Assembly: GCA_035294725.1 (NCBI GenBank)
Contig: DATGKK010000049.1
Location: forward strand, 1 to 11,350
DNA: 11,350 bases
Origin: DATGKK01 sp035294725
GTDB lineage: Bacteria; Actinomycetota; Acidimicrobiia; Acidimicrobiales; Bog-793
Reading direction: 5' to 3'
Made by a program: the position numbers and the translations under genes. This document shows, in pieces, positions 1 through 5,880 of this stretch (positions are counted from its first letter, which is position 1; the number at the start of each line of letters is the position of its first letter). Below the pieces are notes generated by a model. It did not search any database. It saw only the letters and a list, made by a program, of their open reading frames with translations, and was not told the origin of the DNA.

Positions 1-1
1 C

Positions 2-217
2 GCCCGGCTGCTTTTACACCAGAACCGGGACGCCACCAAGCGGAAGTTCGGCGGGTCTCTGCGGTGCAAATCGTTCACTGGTCAAGTGAACGAAGTGCTC
101 GCCAAGGTGATCCTGCACAACCTCTGCGTGATCATCTCGGCCGTCCACGAGATCGGGTTGGAGATGCCGACCTTCGGTCAGCCGGCCTCGGTCAACCCGC
201 TGGAGGCTTCGGGTTGA
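2..217 (+). CDS. IS transposase, C-terminal fragment (5' part lies off the left edge)
   Basis: An open frame enters from the left edge in frame 2 and stops at TGA 215-217, giving about 71 residues. The segment with KFGGSLRCKS, then NEVLAKVILHNLCVII, then HEIGLE is the typical C-terminal tail of DDE transposases of the IS4/IS5 superfamily, where a basic KFG..(L/V)RSK stretch is followed by a NE.L.K...HN.C helix. The catalytic DDE residues would lie upstream and cannot be seen, so whether the element is intact is unknown. No terminal inverted repeat can be identified because the other end is outside the window. Its stop codon overlaps, convergently, the 3' end of the unknown gene on the other strand. 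Family assignment is from remembered motif patterns, and the exact IS family is not claimed. Confidence 0.72.
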   Translation, partial: ARLLLHQNRDATKRKFGGSLRCKSFTGQVNEVLAKVILHNLCVIISAVHEIGLEMPTFGQPASVNPLEASG

Positions 218-1218
218 ACAACCGTCCGTTCTGGCGATGCTCCAGAACCTGGACGATCTCGTACCTCGTGCTGACCTTGCCGTTCCGGTTCTGCACTTGG
301 TTGATCTGCACCATACAGCTGCACTTGGTTGATCTGCACCATACAGCGCAGTACATCACCGCCGGTGAAGGACTCGACTCCCGCCGCCGCCTCGGATTGA
401 AAGCGCGAATCTCGCATCCGAGCCGTGATCTGCTCGCCCCCGAGCGTGAAACGCCACTGGTAGTTGTCGTCAGTGACGATGGGGCCGACCACCTCAAGAT
501 CAAGAACGACGTTCGCGACGTTGGGAAGGTCTGTCCCCTCGGGGATCGCCGCCAGATCCTCAGCGTCCTCCCGCGTGATCGAGAGATTGGGAATGCCAGA
601 GTCCGTAATCTCGATTCGGATCTGCTCAACACCTGGGCGGTTGAGGGGAGCCGTGAGATCGCGGACCTCCCGGAGGATTCGGACATCCTTCGCCATGTCA
701 ATCGCGGCAGTCTGGGCAGTGAACGTCGTGCCGTCAACGAACTCGACCCTGACAAGCCCAGGTGTAGCAGGGTCGCTGACCTCGCTCACTTCCTGCTTGC
801 CCCGTCGGAACATGAGGTAGTGGAACAAGCCAGATCCGCCGTTGATGAACGTCAGAAGGTTGGCGAGAGCCGTCGCGCCCGTGCCCGCGAGCAGGGAGGT
901 AACTCCGCTCCCCGGCGCCACCTGCCCGAGTATGAGCAAAGCCTCGAAGGAGCCGCGCTCTGCCGCCCGGAACTGCAGCTCGACATTGAGTTCGCCGACG
1001 TTGACCCTGCTGTTTGCGTCCTGGAAGATTTCGCCAAGTGCCAACAGGGCCGGGGCGAGTTGGGCCACCGGCATTCGGCCCGACGCCAACGCTGGTCCCG
1101 CGAACACGACAGAGAACTCGATCTCTGCCGGTGGCAGCAACCGCCCCACATCCGTCTCGCGCTGCGCCACGCGGCCCACAGTAATAGGTGGTTGTGTGCC
1201 GGTTCGGTACCATCTCAC
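178..1218 (-). CDS. conserved-looking protein of unknown function, frameshifted near its C-terminus by a 28-bp duplication
   Basis: The continuous frame from a GTG at 1218 gives 346 aa. A weak AAGG lies about 8 nt upstream of that start; a later GTG at 1179 is possible. I do not recognise a named domain. The N-terminal third (FAGPALASGRMPV... then a GSFEALL strand) looks like an alpha/beta unit. Residues around 105-125 form a hydrophobic Ala/Leu/Gly stretch ending in basic FRRGK. The C-terminal half is acidic and beta-rich, with a YQWRFTLGG element and a GGDVLRCMVQINQVQ strand. Just after that strand an exact tandem duplication (291-346) changes the frame. With one copy removed, the protein would continue NRNGKVSTRYEIVQVLEHR and stop at 192. 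That ending resembles the YEIV.VLEHR ending I recall in uncharacterised bacterial proteins, whereas the shifted tail is Arg/Glu/Pro-rich with no visible order. So the gene is probably a mutated or decaying allele. Its third-position G/C is lower than in the operon beside it, suggesting transfer. It could still make a functional protein if the last 30 residues are dispensable. Confidence 0.6.
   Translation of the reverse strand: MRWYRTGTQPPITVGRVAQRETDVGRLLPPAEIEFSVVFAGPALASGRMPVAQLAPALLALGEIFQDANSRVNVGELNVELQFRAAERGSFEALLILGQVAPGSGVTSLLAGTGATALANLLTFINGGSGLFHYLMFRRGKQEVSEVSDPATPGLVRVEFVDGTTFTAQTAAIDMAKDVRILREVRDLTAPLNRPGVEQIRIEITDSGIPNLSITREDAEDLAAIPEGTDLPNVANVVLDLEVVGPIVTDDNYQWRFTLGGEQITARMRDSRFQSEAAAGVESFTGGDVLRCMVQINQVQLYGADQPSAEPERQGQHEVRDRPGSGASPERTVVQPEASSGLTEAG
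291..346. repeat. exact 28-bp tandem duplication (two copies)
   Basis: Copy 1 is 291-318 and copy 2 is 319-346, identical over all 28 bases; both begin CTGCACTTGG and end CCATACAG. The match continues one base further (319 versus 347), then ends at 320/348, and also fails at 290/318. Because 28 is not a multiple of 3, the duplication shifts the minus-strand gene by one base. It looks recent because the copies are identical. An assembly or sequencing artefact is possible but less likely for a precise 28-bp unit. Confidence 0.95.
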
Positions 1219-1373
1219 GCGTCCGCCTTAGGCTGCCCAAGAAATCTCTCGGCTGCACGAGAAATCGGCCCGTTCATGGAAATACCGGGCAAAGCCGGGG
1301 CGCCCCGGCGGGACGCGGATGCCCGAGCGGAGCCTGTCGAGGCCCCCGAGGGCCCGCCGCAGGCTGGCGCCGC
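1219..1373. other. intergenic spacer between the operon end (yebC) and the unknown gene
   Basis: This 155-bp spacer separates the lower-GC accessory patch from the high-GC operon. The left half holds a 5-bp inverted repeat TCTCG/CGAGA (1247-1251 and 1258-1262, 6-nt loop) and the heptamer AGAAATC twice (1240-1246 and 1260-1266), just upstream of the unknown gene's GTG. The right half is very GC-rich, with two palindromes (1294-1309 and 1341-1354). No convincing promoter hexamers were found for the unknown gene. The change in composition falls at about 1260-1300, which is probably the junction between acquired and core DNA. Confidence 0.5.
1291..1309 (-). terminator. candidate operon terminator downstream of yebC
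   Basis: A perfect 16-bp GC palindrome, GCCGGGGCGCCCCGGC (1294-1309), is followed in the minus-strand transcription direction by TTT and then GCCCGG. It lies 65 nt past the yebC stop. The stem could form with a small loop. The U-tract is only three bases, so this is a weak intrinsic terminator by Escherichia coli standards but not unusual for GC-rich actinobacteria. A second small hairpin, GGCCC-CCGA-GGGCC (1341-1354), lies between it and yebC. Confidence 0.35.
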
Positions 1374-2120
1374 CTACTCGACCGACTCGAGGATGGCGTC
1401 GGGGATGTCGAAGTTCGACCAGACGTTCTGGACGTCGTCGTGGTCCTCGAGGAGCTCGATCAGCTTGAGGACCCTCCTCGCCGTCGCCTCGTCCTCGACG
1501 GCCACCCTCGAGCTCGGCAGCAGCTCCACCTCGGCGGCCTCGATAGCGATCGAGGCCTCGTCGAGCGCCTGGCGGAGCCGGGCGAGCTCGCCGGGTGGGG
1601 CGGTGAGCATCCACTCGTCGCCCTCGTCGGAGAGGTCGTCGGCCCCGGCGTCGAGGGCGACGGCCATGAGGTCGTCCTCGGCGACCGTCTTCGGCAGCAT
1701 CACCACGCCCTTGCGCTCGAACTGCCACGACACGGCGCCCGGCTCGGCCATCGACCCCCCGTTGCGGGAGAAGGTCGAGCGGACCTCCGCCCCGGTGCGG
1801 TTGCGGTTGTCCGTGAGGCACTCGACGATGAGGGCGACGCCGCCCGGCGCGTACCCCTCGTAGCTCACGGCCTCGTACCGGACTCCCTCGAGCTCGCCGG
1901 TGCCACGCTTGATCGCCCGCTCGATCGTGTCGAGCGGGATCGAGGCATCCCGGGCCTTTTGGAACATGGTCCGCAGTGTGGCGTTCGCGTTCACGTCCCC
2001 GCCCCCTTCGCGGGCGGCGACCTCGACCTGGCGGATCAGCTTGGCGAACAGCTTGCCCCGAGCCTTGTCCACGGCGCCCTTGCGGTGCTTGGTGGTGGCC
2101 CACTTGGAATGGCCCGACAT
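1374..2120 (-). CDS. yebC: YebC/PmpR family protein
   Basis: A full-length 248-aa member of the YebC family; 240-250 aa is usual. The N-terminus carries the family signature MSGHSKWATTKHRK followed by the basic GKLFAKLIRQVEVAAR helix. The central domain has GGVALIVECLTDNRNRT and the conserved GGSMAEPGAVSW segment, and the C-terminus ends in a LIELLEDHDDVQNVWSNFD block. Proteins of this family were long annotated as transcriptional regulators. More recent work on several members describes ribosome-associated factors that help translation through difficult, proline-rich sequences. The start is set by the signature and by GAAGGAG (2130-2136), nine bases upstream and inside the end of pdxT. It is the last gene of the operon, four bases after pdxT. 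In mycobacteria ruvC follows, but here it does not. Confidence 0.96.
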   Translation of the reverse strand: MSGHSKWATTKHRKGAVDKARGKLFAKLIRQVEVAAREGGGDVNANATLRTMFQKARDASIPLDTIERAIKRGTGELEGVRYEAVSYEGYAPGGVALIVECLTDNRNRTGAEVRSTFSRNGGSMAEPGAVSWQFERKGVVMLPKTVAEDDLMAVALDAGADDLSDEGDEWMLTAPPGELARLRQALDEASIAIEAAEVELLPSSRVAVEDEATARRVLKLIELLEDHDDVQNVWSNFDIPDAILESVE

Positions 2121-2124
2121 CTCC

Positions 2125-2748
2125 TCAGTCTCCTTCGGTGCTCGCCAGCAGCTCGGCGTGCAGCCGCGAGTCCCCGCTCAGCTCGGGGTGGAACGACGAC
2201 ACGATCACGTTGCCCTGCCGGCAGACGACGGGGCGGCGCTCGCCGCCGGTGCCGGGCAGCTCGACCTCGGCGAGCACCTCGGTGGCGGCGCCCACCCGCT
2301 CGACGAGCGGCGCCCTGATGAACACGGCGTGCATCGGCGCGTCGAGACCTTTCACGTCGAGGTCGGTCTCGAAGGACTTGACCTGGCGGCCGAAGCCGTT
2401 CCTGCGCACGGCGAGGTCGATGGCCGAGAAGCCCCGCTGGTCGGGCCGGCCGTCGAGGATCTCGCTCGCGAGCAGGATCATGCCGGCACAGGTGCCGAGC
2501 ATCGGGAGCCCGTCGGCGACCATGGCGGCGATCTCCCGGTCGAGGCCGGACGAGGCGAGCAGGAGGGAGATCGTGGTCGACTCCCCGCCCGGGAGCACGA
2601 GCGCGTCGAGACCCCCCACATCGGAGGAGCCCTTCACCGCAACTGCCTCGGCACCGAGCTGCTCGATGACGGCGACGTGCTCTGCCACGTCGCCCTGGAC
2701 GGCGAGCACGCCGACACGGCGGCGCCCGCGTGGGCGCTCACTGCCCAT
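2125..2748 (-). CDS. pdxT: pyridoxal 5'-phosphate synthase glutaminase subunit PdxT
   Basis: A class I glutamine amidotransferase of 207 aa, slightly longer than the usual ~190-200 because of a basic N-terminal extension (residues 1-11). It hydrolyses glutamine and passes ammonia to PdxS in the cytosolic PLP synthase complex. Visible hallmarks are the VGVLAVQGDVAEH start, the GGES oxyanion-region motif (54-57), the nucleophile Cys87 in LGTCAGMILLA, and the His187/Glu189 dyad in SSFHPELSGD. All three catalytic residues are present, so the enzyme should be active. It begins three bases after the pdxS stop codon and is followed four bases later by yebC, so PdxS and PdxT are almost certainly co-translated at matched levels. 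Confidence 0.97.
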   Translation of the reverse strand: MGSERPRGRRRVGVLAVQGDVAEHVAVIEQLGAEAVAVKGSSDVGGLDALVLPGGESTTISLLLASSGLDREIAAMVADGLPMLGTCAGMILLASEILDGRPDQRGFSAIDLAVRRNGFGRQVKSFETDLDVKGLDAPMHAVFIRAPLVERVGAATEVLAEVELPGTGGERRPVVCRQGNVIVSSFHPELSGDSRLHAELLASTEGD

Positions 2749-2751
2749 GGC

Positions 2752-3681
2752 TCACCAGCCCCGGTCGGCCAGCTTCACCTCGAGAGAGGAGATCTCCTTG
2801 CCCGGCATGGCACTGCCGAGCCCGGCCGACACCTTGGCCACGATCGCCGGGTCCTCGAAGTGCGCCGTCGCCTCGACGATCGCCCGGGCGCGCCGCGCCG
2901 GATCGTCGCTTTTGAAGATGCCCGAGCCCACGAAGACCGCCTCGGCGCCGAGCTGCATGACGAGCGCCGCATCCGCCGGGGTGGCGAGCCCGCCCGCGCA
3001 GAACAGCGGCACCGGGAGGCGGCCGGTCACGGCGATCTCCTCGACGAGCTCGATCGGCGCCTGCAGCCTCTTCGCCCAGGCGTAGCGCTCGGCGCTGTCC
3101 GCCGTCGTGATCGCCCGGATGTCGCCGGTGATCGAGCGCAGGTGGCGGACGGCCTCGACCACGTTGCCGGTCCCCGCCTCGCCCTTCGAGCGGATGAGGG
3201 CGGCGCCCTCGCTCACGCGCCGGAGCGCCTCGCCGAGGTTGGTCGCCCCGCAGACAAAGGGGACCTGGAAGGCCCACTTGTCGATGTGGTGCTCCTCGTC
3301 GGCCGGGGTGAGGACCTCCGACTCGTCGATGTAGTCGACCTCGAGCGCCTCGAGCACCTGCGCCTCGGCGAAGTGCCCGATGCGGGCCTTGGCCATGACG
3401 GGGATCGTCACGGCCTTCTGGATCGCCTGGATCAGGGCGGGGTCGCTCATGCGGGCGACGCCTCCGTCGCGCCGGATGTCGGCAGGCACCCGCTCGAGCG
3501 CCATGACGGCGACTGCGCCGGCGTCCTCGGCGATCTTTGCCTGCTCGGCGTCGACGACGTCCATGATGACCCCGCCGCGCAGCATCTCGGCGAGCCCGCG
3601 CTTCACCCGGGCAGTGCCGGTCACCTGCTCGGACCGCTCGCTGGCGTCGTGGTGGGGAGCTTGTCGTGTCACGGGGTCCAT
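2752..3681 (-). CDS. pdxS: pyridoxal 5'-phosphate synthase subunit PdxS
   Basis: The synthase subunit of the ribose 5-phosphate-dependent (DXP-independent) vitamin B6 pathway. It joins a pentose phosphate, glyceraldehyde 3-phosphate and ammonia from PdxT to form PLP. It is a 309-aa (beta/alpha)8 barrel. Key residues are Asp41 in GGVIMDVVDAEQA, the Schiff-base Lys98 in PVMAKARIGH, and the second catalytic lysine Lys166 in IRSKGEAGTGN. The phosphate-binding glycine loops GGLATPADAA and VGSGIFKS are intact. The family core starts at VTGTARVKRGLAEMLRGG, so residues 1-19 are a non-conserved extension and translation could start later, for example at GTG codon 20. It is separated from the upstream metallopeptidase gene by 36 bp, the longest gap in this half of the operon. 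Confidence 0.98.
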   Translation of the reverse strand: MDPVTRQAPHHDASERSEQVTGTARVKRGLAEMLRGGVIMDVVDAEQAKIAEDAGAVAVMALERVPADIRRDGGVARMSDPALIQAIQKAVTIPVMAKARIGHFAEAQVLEALEVDYIDESEVLTPADEEHHIDKWAFQVPFVCGATNLGEALRRVSEGAALIRSKGEAGTGNVVEAVRHLRSITGDIRAITTADSAERYAWAKRLQAPIELVEEIAVTGRLPVPLFCAGGLATPADAALVMQLGAEAVFVGSGIFKSDDPARRARAIVEATAHFEDPAIVAKVSAGLGSAMPGKEISSLEVKLADRGW

Positions 3682-3717
3682 CCTACCGGCGAGCGGGCCC
3701 GGGCCGATGTGGCGCTC

Positions 3718-4662
3718 CTACAGCTCGAGCAACACCTCGATGCGCTCGGCGAGCGAGCAGGCCGGCGGGACGCGCCCCGCCTCGAGCGGTGCGAGCCACA
3801 GCCGCGCGGTGGCCGCCCGGGCCCGCTCGGGGAGCGAGCCGAGCGACGTCGCGCCGCTCGACGCGGCGAGCTGCTCGAGGGAGCTCACGAGCGCCGGCGG
3901 GTAGCGGGTCGTGAGGACGGCGGCGAGATCGGCCTCCACCTCGCGGTGAGCGCCCTCGAGGAAAAGGGCGAGGCGGGCCGATCCCGGCACGGGCAGGCTC
4001 CCGCCGCCGACGAGGGCGAGGGAGAGGCCCCCGCTCAAGGTGTCGAGCCGCTTCACGTGCGAGAGCTCGTGGGCCAAGACGGCCTCGAGCTCGATCCTCT
4101 CGAGCCGCTCGAGGAGCCCGCTCGTGGCGACGATCCGCGCCGCCCGGGGCGGCGCCCCCGTCGAGAGCGCGTTGGGGGCGGGGTCGACGAGCACCCTGAG
4201 CTCTGGCACCTTGAGGCCAAGGGCGAGGCAGAGCGACTCGGTCACGTCCTCGAAGCGCGCGGCGGCGAGCTCGCTGAGCGCCCCGCTCGCGACCGCGTCG
4301 TGGGGGGTGATCCCCTCGACCAGAGGGCTCGGGACATGGGCCCGCTGCCACGCCCTGGCCGCGAGCACGCCCCAGGCGACGACGAGCGCCCCCCCGATCG
4401 CGATCAACGGGAGGGCGACGGCGCCAAGCGCCATGAGGGCAAGGCCGAACGCCACCGGGGGCCACAGCACCGTGATGCACCGGCGCCGGTTCGCCGCCGC
4501 CGCCATGCGCCACGACTCGTCCCGGCGCACGGCAGCTCGGTCGAGCACCTCCCGGGAGGCCTGCAGGGCCTCCTCCTGTGCCTCGCGAGCACGTCGCTGG
4601 CGCTCCGCGAGGTCCGCGCGGCCATGCCCGGCGCGCCGTCGGGAGGCTTTCGAGGGGGGCAC
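3718..4662 (-). CDS. M48-type (HtpX-like) membrane zinc metallopeptidase
   Basis: From GTG 4662 the protein is 314 aa. Residues 1-60 are charged, with an Ala/Glu/Arg-rich probable coiled coil (about 15-50). Residues 63-103 form a Pro/Leu/Ala-rich hydrophobic hairpin of two likely membrane segments, followed by a cytosolic catalytic domain. The zinc site is HELSH at 198-202, and the third ligand is probably Glu243 in REVEAD, the arrangement of M48 (HtpX/Ste24-like) gluzincins. It is probably a membrane-anchored quality-control or processing protease; the substrate is unknown. The frame is open to an ATG at 4776, but that would overlap pimA by about 100 bp with unremarkable Arg-rich sequence. 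GTG 4662, 11 bp after the pimA stop, fits better although no Shine-Dalgarno is visible; an ATG at about residue 53 is a further alternative. Mycobacteria do not have this gene at this operon position as far as I recall. Confidence 0.82.
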   Translation of the reverse strand: MPPSKASRRRAGHGRADLAERQRRAREAQEEALQASREVLDRAAVRRDESWRMAAAANRRRCITVLWPPVAFGLALMALGAVALPLIAIGGALVVAWGVLAARAWQRAHVPSPLVEGITPHDAVASGALSELAAARFEDVTESLCLALGLKVPELRVLVDPAPNALSTGAPPRAARIVATSGLLERLERIELEAVLAHELSHVKRLDTLSGGLSLALVGGGSLPVPGSARLALFLEGAHREVEADLAAVLTTRYPPALVSSLEQLAASSGATSLGSLPERARAATARLWLAPLEAGRVPPACSLAERIEVLLEL

Positions 4663-4673
4663 GGGAGGCGAGT

Positions 4674-5876
4674 CTAGGTGCCCGCCTGCCCCGTCCCCGG
4701 AGCTTGCGGCACGGCGGCGGCGCCCCTGCCGCCGGGACCGCCCCTCCGGGAGACCCGCCGTGCGGCCTCGTAGCACTCGAGGTAGCGGTCGGCGACGACC
4801 TCGATCGACAGCTGTTCGGCTCGGAGCCTCCCTCGCTCGACGAGGTCGGCCCGGAGCCGGTGGTCCGCGAGCACCGAGGCAAGGGCGCCCGCGAGCGCCG
4901 CCGCGTCGCCGGGGTCGACATGAACAGCGGCGCCCGCGGCGGCGGCGCGGTAGCCCGGGATGTCCGAGGCCACCACCGCCGTCCCGGCCGCCATCGCCTC
5001 GAGGAGCACCATCCCGAAGGACTCTCCGCCGAGCGACGGGGCCACGGCGACGTCACAGGAGGCCACGAGCTCGGCGAGGGCGGCGTCGTCGGGGGCGCCG
5101 ACGAAACGAAGGCGCTCGTCGCCGGCGGCGAGCCGCCTCAGCGCCGGGGTCTCGGGGCCCTCTCCGGCCACGACGGCGTCGAGGTCGAGCGAGAGCTGCC
5201 GCACCGCCTCGACGAACACCGCAGCACCCTTGCGGGGCTCGTGGCGCCCGACGAACACGACCCGCGGGCGGCTCCCGTCCTTGTACGGCCCCGCCGCCGC
5301 CCCGGCCGCCAGCCGGCGGGCCCTCGCCTCGCCGTAGCGGGTGAGGTCGACGCCGTTCCCGATCTCGACCAGCTCGCCGAGCCGCCGGCCGAGCACGCGC
5401 CGTGCCGTCGCCGCGGCCGCCGTTGAGACGGCGGTCGCGACGGCCGTGCGCCGGGCGACGAGGGGGCCGAGCGCCACGCCCTCGGCCAGGTAGAGGGCGT
5501 CGGCGCCGGCGCGGTGGAAGGTCGCCACGATGGGGCGGGGCCCCGCCAGGGCCGCGGCGAGGGGCGGGCCGGGCACGAGGGGCTCGTGGACGTGCACCAC
5601 GTCCGGGTCGGCTCGCCGCAGCGCCTGGATCGCCCGTGCCATCGCCCCCGGCGAGGGGGCGACGGGCGCGACCGAGCCGTTCGCCCGCACCCCGACGGTC
5701 CCCCCGATCCCGACCACCTCGTAGGCCTCACCGGCTCCGGCAGGCGGGCGACCCGAGGGCGTGACGACGGTCACCTCGTGGCCACGGCGGGCCAGAGCCC
5801 CGGCGATGGAGCCCACCTGCTGCTGGACCCCGCCCGGCACCGCCCAGTCGTAGCCGCAGACAAGGGCGACGCGCAC
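4674..5876 (-). CDS. pimA: phosphatidylinositol alpha-mannosyltransferase PimA (GT4, GT-B fold)
   Basis: Transfers the first mannose from GDP-mannose to the inositol of phosphatidylinositol on the cytosolic face of the membrane, starting phosphatidylinositol mannoside synthesis. It is 400 aa from GTG 5876, against about 380 in mycobacteria; the extra length is a Gly/Arg/Pro-rich tail after about residue 375. Motifs match mycobacterial PimA in order: VPGGVQ (13-18, acceptor-side glycine loop), NGSVAP (66-71), HEP (97-99), PIVATFH with His121, NGVD (174-177), GRHEPRKG (210-217, donor-phosphate Arg211/Lys216), and GGESFGMVLLEAMAAGTAVVASD with Glu285. The start was chosen because MRVALVCGYDW aligns with the family N-terminus. 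It lies four bases after the diguanylate cyclase stop codon. The open frame continues upstream to 6041, but that part reads as a shadow of the GGDEF gene. Flanking pgsA and patA homologues strengthen the call over a generic GT4 enzyme. Confidence 0.93.
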   Translation of the reverse strand: MRVALVCGYDWAVPGGVQQQVGSIAGALARRGHEVTVVTPSGRPPAGAGEAYEVVGIGGTVGVRANGSVAPVAPSPGAMARAIQALRRADPDVVHVHEPLVPGPPLAAALAGPRPIVATFHRAGADALYLAEGVALGPLVARRTAVATAVSTAAAATARRVLGRRLGELVEIGNGVDLTRYGEARARRLAAGAAAGPYKDGSRPRVVFVGRHEPRKGAAVFVEAVRQLSLDLDAVVAGEGPETPALRRLAAGDERLRFVGAPDDAALAELVASCDVAVAPSLGGESFGMVLLEAMAAGTAVVASDIPGYRAAAAGAAVHVDPGDAAALAGALASVLADHRLRADLVERGRLRAEQLSIEVVADRYLECYEAARRVSRRGGPGGRGAAAVPQAPGTGQAGT

Positions 5877-5880
5877 CGGG

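Noticed and set aside
291..346. Possible minimal CRISPR repeat pair
   Set aside because: The two 28-bp units are directly adjacent with no spacer and lie inside a reading frame; this is a tandem duplication.
64..1863. A 599-codon plus-strand frame spanning the accessory patch into yebC
   Set aside because: It is antisense to both the unknown gene and yebC, crosses the composition boundary, and shows no recognisable motif.
3682..3717. Inverted GAGCG/CGCTC around a GGGCCCGGGCC core between the peptidase and pdxS genes, considered as a terminator or operator
   Set aside because: The arms are short, the loop is long and there is no U-tract; it is within what GC-rich DNA yields by chance.
1900..4677. 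A 925-codon open frame on the plus strand
   Set aside because: It runs antisense across yebC, pdxT, pdxS and the peptidase gene. It is an artefact of very high GC at third positions, which removes stop codons; its translation is His/Gly/Asp/Arg-rich with no domains.
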